This document shows positions 24,321-36,540 of a stretch of DNA of 64,000 nucleotides, piece after piece. The translations under genes and the position numbers were made by a program. Source of the stretch: Amphiduros pacificus (taxonomy: Eukaryota; Annelida; Polychaeta; Phyllodocida; Hesionidae). The stretch spans positions 54,344,159 through 54,408,158 of the forward strand of contig OX439004.1 of assembly GCA_949316495.1 (NCBI GenBank), read 5' to 3'. Every line of letters begins with the position of its first letter. Position 1 is the stretch's first letter. Under the pieces are notes generated by a model. The model saw only the letters and a list, made by a program, of their open reading frames with translations, had not been told where the DNA came from and made no database searches.

Positions 24321-24326
24321 TTTATT
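24321..24326 (-). promoter_or_regulatory. Poly(A) signal of PhyH copy 2
   Basis: TTTATT on the plus strand (AATAAA on the minus strand) 83 bp past the stop at 24409. Confidence 0.55.
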
Positions 24327-24408
24327 GTTTCTTGTTTCATTCATTAACTTGTTAGTTAACGGCAGACATATATTATAAAACATTAAATTCAATAATATCA
24401 TAAGGTTT

Positions 24409-27400
24409 CTAATGGAAGCCAACAAGTTTGAGTTCATCTTGAACCTCTTGTGGTGAGGACCGGTCTAGGAACTCTTTCCCAGTCAATGATGAGGTCGTGC
24501 AGTTGATTATATCAGAATCGGGAACCTGCAAATATGGAACATTACTTTTCAATGCATGGTTCATTGACATTTTATTAAATAATATCATAGCACAACACAA
24601 GTCATACAGAGCAGTTCAAAGATTTCTGTTTCTTTCAAGACAATATTAACTTAGAATGTTTTAAGCAGATGAAACCGGATGCATATAGTTTTTTTATTGC
24701 TTTACTGATCTTGTATTGCATCCATCTGTTATTATAATTTAAGAATGAAGAATGAGCGGATGCAGAATGTAGCATTACCTTGTTGATGGGGTTATATGTG
24801 TGGTGGTGATGAGGCAGGACGGGACTATTTTCTGCCTTATTGTAGGTAACCAAGAGTTCTACCCTGGCATCCCCCGTTGTTTTAGGACCACTACCATGTA
24901 AAAGATTACAGTTGCGTATGAATATATCACCTGAAAATAGAGATAGTTCCATTAAACTAAAACACATATATTTGAATACAGAATTGTAAATGAACTATTG
25001 TAAACTACATATACGCTCATTATATGAATAGAGTATAGGTTTACCGGGCTTGAGTTCTACTACAGCTTTGGAGAGTTTTTGAATGGCTGTTTGCACCCTG
25101 TTCCTGTCCCCCAGTATCAGCCCATCATACTCCTTGTGGTCTAATCTGCCCATCCGGGTAGATCCCAGCCAGGCCTGTAACATAGCAATCCTCTACAATA
25201 CCAGAAGCTAATCACTGGTAGCAAGATGTTAGACTATACATGTATATACATACCCTGATTGCACCATTGTGTTCGTTGACCTCATCCAGACACATGTACA
25301 TAGTAACCATATCCGGGGTCAGGCATCCATATTTGTACCAATGTCTGAATAATACAGAAAGGCAAAATCAGTGCATCAAATAGTGTATTTTACAGAAGTT
25401 GTCGCTCCCATGACATCCCCTGCCAATACTGAACTCTCATTGGATTAACACTAACTTTTTCAAAAAGGCTTTTATTCCTGTTACATAATCACATTAAAAA
25501 GCTGAAAATTTTATTTATTTTCTAGTAAGGTAACAAAAATGACACGTACAATAGACACGGATAATACGTACGCATAGTCTTGATGCCACGGGTAGCTGTA
25601 TTTGTCTGCATCATTTTTGCCTTTTTTGTTGACAGCCAACGAGAAGTAATGGTAGACTTCTCCCTCAAGGAGCTGGAAATTACCCTTATTTCTTTACAAT
25701 TTGACACTACAATATGACCAATTATCTGGCAAGCAATGTATTGTGCCGTTATGTAAGCTAGGAGAATTTGCAAATAGTGTTCCAATTACATATTATATAT
25801 GTATTATGAACTCATGAATCAGGAATTTGATAATAGTGTATGATTCATCCAAAAAGAGCCAGGTACTCTGACAAATAACGCCAATGCTAGATATTCTACA
25901 TGTATATTCTGAATAGAAATGGAGTAAAATTGATTTTAGAATACCTGTTCCATAAATGAAACAACTTTATTTGACCTTGCGACCATTCCTGTGACGTCAT
26001 TTCCGGGTTGATTCCACATCCATAGTTTGTCATAAGGATTCAGCTGAAAATAAAACCATACCATAATATATATTTTTTTATATTTGCCCAGTGGAATCTG
26101 AAATAGCAGGCATAGGTGCAGGTTTACTTTGGGAAATAGTAGGTCTAAAGAGCGGATGAATTGTTGGTTCAATATTGGTAACCACGTGATTTTGCTATAT
26201 TCATATAAATGGTCTATTAATAGAAATGGAGCTCATCCGGGCACTTTGAAACATCAATTCATGAACTATTATTTCAACATAAATTTCAGATTTCTGCTTA
26301 ACAACGTGCAAATACACAAGTACATGACTAATTCTGATATGGTTTTTAAATCTCCCTTTTGTATTATCATCGGGATGCCTTTTGCTTATCAGGTCATGAA
26401 CTCATGTGGACCGCCACTGGAATGAATAATGTGGCACGGTCAAACGATATCAGTCATTTAAATATCTATATATATATATATATATATATATGGTAAATGG
26501 TACTCGCGTATGAATACCAGCTTTTAGAAATGATAAGCTTTCTGCTTGTCAATATTAGTGGCACAGCCTCATTGAAAACTAAGTTTTTATATACTTTAGT
26601 TTAGATAAAGCATTGGGAAATACAAACTGTTTTGTTAATTATATATTGTTTTAGACTCTTATTAAGACATGTTTATAAGCTCATGTCACGTGGGCTGGGG
26701 TGTTTTGTGCCATTATTTAAGCATGGAGAATTTGCAAATAGTGTTTCATTATATATTTGTATTATGAATAATTGTGAATCAAACTGTTCCCCAGTTAAAA
26801 AAAGTGTCAAAATTAATTAATCTCCAACACGAATAGCGAAACAATGGATAGAGATTATGTTTTGTGATAACTCAAATTATGTCATATTCAAGTCGTGTTA
26901 AACCTGAGAGTCTCGCGTTTCATGAGAGATCTGCCACATGTTGAGCGACAATGTTAACCGAGGACATCGTCCCGCATTTCACATATCGCGATGAAGAACT
27001 TGTACATCACATGGCTCAGCTCAATTAATACTTTACGGATCAGTTTGCTTGAGATCGGTTAAATCAAGTACAGGATTGTGTATATTTAGTCAGCAAAGTG
27101 CCCAATACCTGCCAACAATGGTCCTCCAACCTGTCTGCGTTCTGCAAAAAGGAATTCTTCACCTTCTTGCACTCCTCTTTTGTGAAGAAATTCCTGCAAT
27201 ATACAATGTTAAATTGTAATGATCATACTTTGAATTGTCTTGTATATTACAACAAATGTTCAATATAAAGTACATTACTCGGTTACCTCAGGATTATAAT
27301 GCCATCTTCATAATACGCCTCCCTGATAGCTGGGTTAACCTCAAATAAACCATTACTTGGGTAGAAATCTAAAATTAGAAAATATCAGGATACACTATTC

Positions 27401-27538
27401 CACTTCAGTTCAGAACATATTCGATTTGTTAGGGGTAAATGACAAATATTTTGACATAAAATTTAAGAGGAATTATGTTTGTATTAGCAAGAATTTAACA
27501 TAAATATATTTACCTTTGACATTTCTCCTTTGAGTCAT
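24409..27538 (-). CDS. Phytanoyl-CoA dioxygenase (PhyH) family protein, copy 2
   Basis: Nine minus-strand exons, 27538-27514, 27368-27287, 27193-27109, 26043-25945, 25672-25572, 25344-25254, 25174-25045, 24930-24779 and 24525-24409, encode 293 aa. All junctions are GT-AG and the frame is open throughout. The iron triad is H127-x-D129 (PWHQDYAHW) and H216 (CNLLHGSGPK), with R227 as the likely 2-oxoglutarate anchor. GSTRMGRLDH and LKPGDIFIRNCN align with the convergent paralogue at 20362-22925. Compared with that gene, two extra introns are present (after residue 64 and within Gly205); the other boundaries correspond. The enzyme should be an Fe(II)/2-oxoglutarate oxygenase of unknown substrate. 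The HHHH run near the C-terminus lies in the same place as an HHH run in the paralogue. The first exon has only eight whole codons, so the start is less certain than the rest. Confidence 0.9.
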
Positions 27539-28886
27539 AATCGTCTCTTTCTTAAATGTAACTGTTTAGTTCACAGGGAAGTGCAGTTGACTTCCACGAG
27601 GTGCATCATATGAGGATCTTTAGGAGATAACATATATCATGAGTATATATCTGTACTCTTTTATTGTGCCTAGTGCCCCATGAACGATAACGTTGATAGT
27701 TGAATGTATGTGTTGACCTACATTGTATCATTGACAATTGCTGTGAATTAATGCCATTTATAAAAGAAAGACATCCGATGAAGTTAAAGTCTTATAAATA
27801 TCATCAATATTAAGCAGCATTGCTTGATTCGCCCCTGCAGAGTCGTGTTGGAAAGTATCCAGAATTACATAATCTTCTTACCTCTATTTCTCAACTACAT
27901 GTGTCCATTTAAGTGGCACAATCATGTAAAACCCTATTTTAGCCTGCAGTATTGACAAAGTTATATAAATCACTTACCACAAACAATGAATTATGGGCAC
28001 AGCTGAAGGTAATGAGTGAAGGGCACATGCCTTTAAATCCAACATTATTGATTGCTCCTAGATAATATTCTTGCCTTATCTGATGACTGTGCAGCACAAG
28101 TAATATGTAATATTGTACACTATATGGTTGGCTTACCACATCATCCGACCTAATCTAGAGAAATCTCAAACTAAGGCTATATCTATAAAGATTGATAATT
28201 TCAGGCCAGATAAAAAGTGTTTGAATTTCGAATAAACGAGACAAATTCAAAATATCCTTTGCATGTAAAAACAGGACAAGATGAATGAGAAATTCTTCTT
28301 ATATATTTTTTATTTTGAAGCAAAATATCGACACAATGAAGTCATTCAGTGCCTAAAACGTCAGCTAAAAGCTAAAAATTCATATTGACGAGATAAACAA
28401 TATGTTAACTTAATAAAATATGTAGACACAAAATTTCAACAATATAATTTACAATGCATCGATCAAATACAATAAATATGTATATGAATCATTTGTTTAA
28501 AAGACCTTTACATAGAATGATGCTTTGCAGTTCTTAATAAATAAGCCAATGACTTAAACAGTTCTTAAAACTGATTTTAGAGTCGTGGTTTAAATACGAT
28601 ATTATCACAGTATTATCAAAGTATTTGCAGTATCAAAAAGCATACGTAAATTTGACTCCTGAAAATATTGAGTTCTTATAATATCAAAACAGAGACACAC
28701 TTAATCAAAACATGTTTAATAGTCAAGGCCCCATGACATTCAACAGACTTTGAAACGCTGCCTCTGTTCTTCTCACATGCATTTTTAGTCTTAATTGAAA
28801 TAACTTTGCCCCAAAGTAATATTAATTGGCATTTAGAACACACAGATTCAGTAATATGTATGGTGAATAATCATATCGATAGGAAT
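27539..28886. other. Gene-free stretch
   Basis: Upstream of PhyH copy 2. AT-rich; no exon or clear repeat is recognised. It probably contains that gene's promoter. Confidence 0.35.
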
Positions 28887-29315
28887 TTAATCCAATGTTG
28901 CCATGGCAGCTTGGTCAGCAGCCTCACTTCCTGGGATATCAATATGACTGGAAATCCCATAAAAATCAGATTTATTATTTTCCCCAGTAAGATTTTGTAA
29001 ATATAAGGATTTTTCCAATATTCTGTTGTTAAAACATCTTTCCAAACATGAAGGAAAATCAGAAAATATTGAAAATGCCCGACATGGAGAAGTCTCCACA
29101 TGATCTAATACTAGGTATAGCTCATTGATATACTGCTGAATAAATTGATGACGTTTTTCGCAGACGTTCAGAGTAAATATATTTGCCGTTAACAGCAACT
29201 GCAGTAGCCTTTGAACGATCATCATTAAACGATCCACCAGTGTATTTACACTGATATCCAGTGGTGAGCAGTGCTTCATCCACCACTTCCAGTTAGATGG
29301 AGATGAAGGGTTCAA
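28887..29315 (-). mobile_element. LINE fragment with RNase H domain
   Basis: A 142-aa open frame whose C-terminal half reads as the RNase H domain of a Jockey/I-type LINE: INELYLVLDHVETSP, AFSIFSDFPSCL and SSHIDIPGSEAADQAAMATL. The last corresponds to the usual PSHVGIPGNEKADQAAK motif. The N-terminal third resembles the linker between endonuclease and RT (W...C...), so an internal deletion has probably removed the RT. The element is truncated and not functional. Confidence 0.65.
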
Positions 29316-30622
29316 TCGTTGCAGATATTACACCACCAGGTGTTGCTTGACGTAAACCCTTGCAGGCACTGGCTCATATTCATGTGCTTGTTCGAAAATC
29401 GTAAATTGAGCGGACTCTGCAACAAGAGATTCCTCTATTCAACAGAGCGAGTACTTCGACTCTCACACCTGAGGGCGTTTCTTCTGGATGGGATAGTTGC
29501 TCTACTCGCTACTACAATCAACGGAGCCCCGATTGTGAGAAGATGGATACAACTCCTCCCAAACCGTTCGTCCTCCTCCCTGTAGTAAAATCATCTGTAC
29601 AAGTATATGTTTTTGTATTTAGTGCTGTCCTCTGGTGTTAAGTATGGGAATTAAATTAAATGTCATTTATATGTATACATGTATTTGTACATGTACATGT
29701 ACAGGAGCCGGTATATGTACGTGATCCACATCCCTGTAAGCGTGTCAGTATGGAGTGGCTAACCAATCAGAGAGAAGGGAGAGAGAGAGAACCAATACCA
29801 GGAACGTACCAAACAGTGTACATATTGTATTACTAGAGAAATAAAATGGAGTCTCTAGTGAACATGCTGAGTTTAAACATATGCACATTTAGCTTTACCC
29901 ACAACATATCATTAAGGGTATTTATGGGTCTTTTCAATGAATGGCCCCTAGTGGCAGATGACAAAATTACCGGAATACTGTACTTTATGGGAACTGGTAC
30001 ATTTACAGTGTTAGAGTACAGTCCCTATCAACATAAAGGCATTGACATTAATAAATATTTAAACACTATAATACTTGAATTATAAAGTATAATTAAGTAT
30101 ATTTCTTTCAAGATAGTATATTTGTCCTCATTTTCCTTGATGATTGTTTTGATGAGAAATGAAGGATACAACCATATTAGTTCTGCAGATAACACAACAA
30201 AAATATGCCTGTTTTTAGCTGTGTTTATTTCATAACATTGGGATTTATTATCCTAGTGAAACAGATTTTCTCATTTCAATTTGTAAGAAGAGGGAGGTGA
30301 ACAAATGAATAATTAACAGATGGGAAGGACAGCAACAATCTGCAAAACGTTTTCCCTTTAAGATTTTGACATGATAAAAAAATATCGGTGAGATATTACT
30401 ATGCCACTTTTTATTAGTTAAACAGATATGAAACTTTGAATAAATCAAAATCTCGGAATATCAGAAATTTCCATTGTGATTTTCAAAAGTAGATAGTATA
30501 AATTTTCATTTCATGACTTGAAATTTTTACTGAAAAGGGAACTTTTTTAGACAGTTGGGCAGTTTACCCATACTGTTTTGAAAACATTCTATTCTGGTGT
30601 AAAAAGAAAGTAGTTCCCTCAG
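29316..30622. other. Gene-free stretch
   Basis: Short open frames at 29319-29585 and 29846-30085 have no recognised domain. Around 29676-29715 there is a tgtacatgtacatgtacagg run. Upstream exons of the possible gene at 30623 might lie here, but none could be identified. Confidence 0.3.
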
Positions 30623-33600
30623 AAAATCTGCCACCGGAGGACACTCACCACCAACACCCATAAATCCCCTTAAACGCATTGTCGTCCACTGCCGTGCCGA
30701 TGTGAAGGTGGAAACATTGTGGAATGGTAGTTTTTACAACCCTTTCAGCAAATCAATGGAAATTATTGACATTCTCGACCAGCCAAAAATGTGCAATAAT
30801 TGCATGCATCATGTAAGTTAATTAACATGTCTGACATGTATGTTCATGTTTGTATATGTTCATGCTATAATATTTACGGTCAAAAATTACAGTCTGTTTT
30901 GAAAATAAATATATCTCCCTTCAACACAATGGCTTCCAAAATATGAAGATTCTTTTGCGTGATACCCATTCATATATTTTCAATATGAACATTTCACTAA
31001 CTGACATTAATTTCTATATTGTCTCTCACGTTCATATGGATAGCATTCACAACTCAAACCCAAATGTAATATTACTCATAGGTAGTTGACAATTGTCTTA
31101 TAAATCAGTTGACTTTGTTTTGATTGTTTGGGTTGTTTTGGGTTCTTACCTCACTTTCAACATTATTCAGTCATTTTGCGATGAGACCTACTTGTAGCAG
31201 ATATATTGCTGCCTCACTGAATGGTCATGTCGCAGGTCCTTGACATGACAACTCACCCGGTCACAGATTTACAAGGACAACGGGTTAACCCATTACGCAC
31301 AGGCCTCAGTTCATGTGGGAAAATGTATCATGAATTCAATCTTGCCATGGCTGGGGATCGAACCCACGACCTTTGGATTACCACAGCGGAACTGGTGCTA
31401 ATAAGCTGGCACTCTAACCATCTGCGCCACGGCCCGTGGCCTCAGTTGACCTTGTTATGCATTGAGTTTAATGGAGGTACTCATGTGGGTGTACGCACAT
31501 GGATATGTTGTTTATAGCAGAGCATTGTTGGTTTCGCCCCATATCATGCCTCTACAGAAGAGCATTTTCCTTAAAGTTTCAACTCCTCAAAGTTTCAACA
31601 GAATCCTTTATTTTGAAATATATTGCCAGTTAGATACTGGTACAAAGCTAAGAATGACCTAGTGTATGATACCATACATAATTTAGAGAGAAATTTCATG
31701 TTTGAAACCTTGACAGAATGTCAACAAATATGTAAACAAAAAGAAAACTACAAAAGACCAACTTCCCCTTTGCACATTTTGAAGATCTTACAGTTGATAA
31801 AACATGATTTATTCCATGCAAGGGTGATATTGAAGTGATGTGAGATGGATAAGGAATATATCAATATTTCCAAGTGATATATATATATGGAAGCATGTGT
31901 CTCACAGGTCAGATTATATCGATTTATTTTCACTCATGGCAATTTCACTCAAAAGTCCACATCTGAGCACATACATAGACTGCACTAATACTACATGTTA
32001 TGACAATTCAAGATTCCTGACCACATACCTGTAAACATCACTGGGTCTAATATACAGTCCATCAGATCGTCATGTTATTATTCCAAAACAATGTTATTTC
32101 ACATTTGTGATGTGCAGTCACTTTGTTGTGATGCAAATTGGTTGCCATCTTGAAAATGAGGTCAACATTGGCAGGTCACGTGTCACCTACCTGTGATTAC
32201 TGTCTTGGTGCTCAAGCGGGAAATCAAATTGTTCCCCACCCATATGAGACATGAATTCAAAAAACTAAGTACATTCTTTGTGATAATCTTGCTTTACACG
32301 GGGTTGGCAGGCACTTTGGCAGGCCATTTAGCACACTTTCAACATGTTGCTGTCTTGGTACTCCATATGAAACGTGTATTAAAAAACTAAGTACTTTCTT
32401 TGTGATAATCTTCTTGCTTTACACGGGTTGGCAGGCACTTTGTCAGACCATTTAGCACACTTTCTTTTTGTACAGATAATATTTTAGTCTTTACAAATAT
32501 TTGGGAAATCAAAAACTATCACTGGAAGTGGAGAATTACCTTTATTTCTGAAAACATATGGCACTCACCTACAAACTACCCGAGGAGTGTTGCGGCCTCA
32601 ACTTAAAGTGCTACGAATCCCCAGGGCGGGCTCGAACTGGGCGAACATATGCAAGAAATGTAAACATGTACGTGGTAGCCGTGTCCGGTTTTGTCTTATA
32701 CGCATGGCCCAGAGAAAGCCGACTGTTCCCGAACGGAACGCGCACGTGAATGAATGGTGGCTTGAAGGCATATCAACCACTAAGGTCGTTTAGTGTCTTA
32801 AAGTGGTAAAACACTATATTTTGACTAGATTCACAGATTCACTAGATGTATAACATAAATATAAAATATATGACATAAATATAACATATAAACGGAACTC
32901 TAACAAAATCCTAGAGAACTTTCAAAAAAGAATAAATGAACACTTTATATGGAGAAAAAGAATATGACCAAGCCACAGGTCATCACTTCAACTACCAGGT
33001 CAAAGTATAGATGACATGGAATATCAGGTAATCTATATTCTATACAAAAACAATCCCAAAAAGGATAGCTAAAGAAGTGGAATGGATAGACAAGTTGAAG
33101 ACATTGCGTCGAAGAATATTTGTTTTGGGTTATTTGCATCTATAAATAGTTCAGGAATGGTCTCCTCATAGCAGGCAGTTTTAAATTTCCTCCAAACGGC
33201 TTTGTGAAATAACTATTTTGAGGGTTTTTCATCTGGAGAAGGAAAATGACCAATTAGAACAATGGGCCAATGATCACTGCCCCATTGATCCTCCTCCATT
33301 GCCCATGAGAAATCTAAACATAAACTTGGAGAGTACATGTCAATAGATGTCAAGGAACCTGTACAAATAGCAATTGTAATGTGAAGAGTTACCTTCACAG
33401 CAACAGCCTGCAAATTTGAATTTAGAATTATTTCACTTTGTGGTATACAGTTCCAGATAAGTATTGTGACTCCACGATGCGCTCTTTCCATGGCATCAAG
33501 TGTACCAATTTTATATTATGCCTTTTACCTGGTAACCAGGTACCAGCCTGCCTGGGATACATTTGTTTGAGCTTTAGGCTTGGTAAAACCCTGATTACAG

Positions 33601-34955
33601 ATGTGTAGGATTATTTCTCCATGTTTACATACAGGGACAATTTATATATTATGTACATGAACTAATATGACACTAACTATTTGATTAAACAGTCTAAGGC
33701 CTCTTGGGGTTACCCAGCATTGCTGGCACTCATCTCCCGGTGACAACACATTCAAAGCAAAGGAAATTAACTGAAAGGTCTGAAATGTTGAATATCATGT
33801 ATAAATTATAAATCTTAAAATACACTGTCTATTCCTCATGCAAAGTTCGATGTAAAACATGATAAAAGCAATATCTATATTTCATCAAACGGATTTAATA
33901 TATGTCAGAGTTCTTTTCAAATAGATGAATGTTATGTCAAAGCAGTTTACACGAAATGATTGATTTCATTGAAAATAAGTAAGTTACTTTATAATCAATG
34001 AAATAGAATTATATTTACTGCATTATAATTCCACAGATTATTTAATGTGCTCTAATGATTAAACAATAAATATATTTGAACACCATTCTGTGATTTGCAA
34101 TGTCATGTAGCTTTATATTTACACATACATTTTATCTCGCCCAATAGAAGTATATTCAAATTTACCCCATTTATGGATTCAGTCATAATGACTGCTCATG
34201 CAAGGATTTTCCGTTCATAAAATATTGAATGGGAATGTATTGAGAGGTGACTGGGGCCTGGTACTGGTACAGGATACGTATGACATATTACATGCACACT
34301 GCATACAATAGCACTGAGTCATACGTTACTGTTGTGTCCCCCTCTGGCCCATATTTCTCACTGGCCTATATAGCATGGATTTGTATACATTTACACCACA
34401 CAGTGAACTTTCTGTTTGCAAGCAATTGAACATTTTATCTCTACCCTCCATACAGAAGAGGTTTTCCGTTTAAAACACTATTGACAGAATGTGATGTACA
34501 TATATACATTTCGCTGTCAAGTTAAGGATGTTGTATCACTGGACCGTGCGATGTGATTGGAGAAGTCCCGTTAATCGGTCATCACGTGGTTTCTATCTGA
34601 AGCCCACCTGCTTCGCTTCACGCATATCGTCATATCTATCTCCTGAGCTGTCCAGGTTATTGATGGGTGACTAAACTAGAGGATTCTGGGATGTGTATGG
34701 TAGGCTGCTTTGTATTTATATCATCCCTGATAAATAATTCACAGGAATATAAGACTTATACAGGCAGTATAAAGTTCACACTTCTATGATTATCAAATAA
34801 CATATACAAAGTGACATATCCTTGACGCCCAGAAATGTACTCATGCATGCATTCTGTTGAATCCATTTCATTTTCAGGCTGAGATTGACACTGAAGAAAT
34901 GGACAACATATCACTTTCTACCAGCGAGAAGCCGGACAGTGAGATCAGTCTCTGA
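30623..34955 (+). CDS. Possible 3' part of an unrecognised gene (two exons)
   Basis: Two exon-like segments fit together. Segment 30623-30812 is open for 63 full codons between an acceptor (ttccctcag) and a donor (gtaagtt). Its peptide starts KSATGGHSPPTPINPLKRIV and ends QPKMCNNCMHH. Segment 34878-34955 follows an acceptor (ttttcag) and reads AEIDTEEMDNISLSTSEKPD, then SEISL and a stop. The first ends in phase 0 and the second continues in phase 0. No domain is recognised, no start exon was found, and a SINE, a LINE piece and a Penelope-like piece lie in the 4-kb intron. A GT donor-like site (aaatg|gtaggt) occurs six bases after the stop, so the second segment may instead be a 5'UTR exon of the GPCR gene at 41600. 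Tentative. Confidence 0.3.
31120..31441 (-). mobile_element. tRNA-derived SINE with target-site duplication
   Basis: On the minus strand the element starts with a tRNA-like head: A box TGGCGCAGATGG and B box GGGTTCGATCCC. A body of about 240 bp and a weak CAAAC-type tail follow. A 15-bp flanking duplication, tcagttgactttgtt at 31105-31119 and tcagttgaccttgtt at 31442-31456, marks the insertion. Fragments of the same family lie at 105-245, 36475-36540 and 62248-62330. The family probably belongs to the broad metazoan tRNA-SINEs; no exact name is assigned. Confidence 0.85.
31457..32204. other. Gene-free stretch
   Basis: No gene or clear repeat seen. Short open frames here carry no recognised domain. 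Confidence 0.35.
32205..32465. repeat. Diverged tandem duplication of about 130 bp
   Basis: Two adjacent copies (about 32205-32340 and 32351-32465) share ctaagtacWttctttgtgat, gctttacacgg, ttggcaggcactttg and ccatttagcacactttc. The function is unknown; this is probably an old local duplication. Confidence 0.75.
32735..32895 (+). repeat. Interspersed repeat D, copy 1
   Basis: Shares tgaatggtggct, gaaggca, atcaaccac and aaggtc.tttagtg, then taaaacactata, with 55975-56112 in the same orientation. The body ends in AT-rich ataaatataaaatata. The family is not recognised; it could be the 3' end of a SINE or LINE. Confidence 0.55.
32890..33110 (+). mobile_element. Degraded Penelope-like element, C-terminal fragment
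   Basis: Plus-strand readings show the tail typical of the GIY-YIG region of Penelope-like elements: an NFQKRINEH stretch, LPGQSIDDMEYQVIYILY and EVEWIDKLKTL. It is broken and only the extreme C-terminal part remains; no reverse transcriptase is seen nearby. Confidence 0.5.
33111..33491 (-). mobile_element. LINE fragment with endonuclease domain
   Basis: The minus-strand frame 33491-33213 reads ERAHRGVTILIWNCIPQSE, then LQAVAVKVTLHITIAICT, and ends QWGSDHWPIVLIGHFPSP. These match the start of the middle section and the SDH-containing end of an APE-type LINE endonuclease. The central catalytic part between them is missing. After a stop, HKAVWRKFKTACYEETIPEL continues into the usual post-endonuclease linker. 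The element is truncated and dead. It is in the same orientation as the RNase H fragment at 28887-29315, but a common origin is not shown. Confidence 0.6.
33492..34877. other. Gene-free stretch
   Basis: AT-rich, with no gene or clear repeat recognised. Short open frames (for example 34247-34429) look random. Confidence 0.35.
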
Positions 34956-35316
34956 GAAATGGTAGGTACTAAAATTCAGAAAAATAAATACATGAGACAT
35001 GTGAAATTTGAAATAATATTTCAGTCCAGATCAGAATTATTTATTTGAGAACCACTTGAGATGTTTCTGTACATGATTAGTGAGCTGATTACTTGTTTTG
35101 AAAGTACGTTCCGTCTGGTAGTAAATACCATGATCAAAGCAATATTTGAGTAATTAAGCAGATATGTAGAGAGTTTAGTTGAGTGAAGAAGGGTCTTGGA
35201 TTGACTCACAATGAATACGTATCAAAGTATGTGGCATACATGTAGTGCAGAAACAACCTCACATTTCATGTCAGGAGTCTAGTAACACACTGTGCATACC
35301 ACTGAAAAGATTCCTG

Positions 35317-35716
35317 CATGTCTATGATATAATAAACAATGTGTCTTTGAGAGTATACTGACATGTCTATGATATAATAAGCAATGTGTCTTTGAGAGTA
35401 TACTGACATGTCTATGATATAATAAACAATGTGTCTTTGAGAGTATACTGACATGTCTATGATATAATAAGCAATGTGTCTTTGAGAGTATACTGACATG
35501 TCTATTATATAATAAGCAATGTGTCTTTGAGAGTATACTGACATGTCTATGATATAATAAGCAATGTGTCTTTGAGAGTATACTGACATGTCTATGATAT
35601 AATAAGCAATGTGTCTTTGAGAGTATACTGACATGTCTATGATATAATAAGCAATGTGTCTTTGAGAGTATACTGACATGTCTATGATATAATAAGCAAT
35701 GTGTCTTTGAGAGTAT
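35317..35716. repeat. 45-bp minisatellite, about 9 copies
   Basis: Tandem unit of 45 bp: catgtctatgatataataag, then caatgtgtctttgagagtat, then actga. Copies are almost identical, which suggests recent expansion. Two long minus-strand frames through it are artefacts of a period divisible by 3. Confidence 0.95.
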
Positions 35717-36474
35717 CAGATGAGAACAGACAACTGATGTTAGTATCTGATATGAAGGAAGCTCCTGTAATGACTGGAAGGACAAAACAAACCAACATAA
35801 CGATAATGCAGTAATCAGTTATGGACGATTACTGTGAATCCTTGTATATGTATTATCAGAAAGATTATCAACAATTGCCATCAATTATGATTCAATTTGA
35901 GATAAAATTGGGATATCGAAAATTGTTTAATAAGCAAAGTGCTGAAACCATGAGGATGCTATATATTTTGAAAACGTGAGGAAAATATTTATATCCGGGT
36001 TCTTATCATAGTAACCCTCTCACGTAGCTCACTGTTGGAATTAATTATACTTGTAATTATTGATGCTCAGTTATTAAATGTAAGTGGATGTATTGTGATT
36101 ATAAATCACGGAAGTTGTAAGTTCAGAATTTACAATTGTAATTGGGTTGGGTATGTAATACGTTGGATATTCAACGTTTATTTGCATTCTCATATTAAAA
36201 TGCTGATGTTCAGCCACACGCGTACACACATATATATATATATATGCGAATTGATAAATCACCAATCAAAATGCTCTCAAACAAATGATACACCAAAAAG
36301 CTTTCCGTCTAATTCAATAATCATTTTGGGGATCCAATTTAAAGAGTTTACAAAACCTTTGAGACAACTTTGTATTTTATGTTGTGCTAAGTTGAGCAAA
36401 ACTGTGATTTTCCAACTGAAAATATCATCAAAATATGTTCAGATCACCATTTATTCTTTACCTCTAATAGCCAC
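35717..36474. other. Gene-free stretch
   Basis: No exon recognised. A short TA run occurs at 36229-36246. The open frame 36035-36538 has no recognisable domain and runs into a SINE head. Confidence 0.35.
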
Positions 36475-36540
36475 GGGCCGTGCGCGCATTTGGTTAGAGC
36501 ACAAGCTTATAAGCACCAGTTCCTCTGTCATGGATTGACA
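36475..36540 (+). repeat. SINE head fragment
   Basis: Matches the 5' head of the SINE at 31120-31441 (cgggccgtg, ggttagag, agctta, aagcaccagttcc) but lacks the B box and body. Plus-strand orientation. Confidence 0.55.

Noticed and set aside
31345-31436. tRNA gene on the minus strand
   Set aside because: It is the head of a SINE with body, tail and target duplication.
32587-32793. 68-aa plus-strand frame containing CKKCKHV
   Set aside because: Runs into repeat D, and overlapping frames on both strands are equally open; no domain or splice context.
35266-35785. 137-aa and 168-aa frames with a 15-residue repeat
   Set aside because: Translation of the 45-bp array, open in more than one frame.
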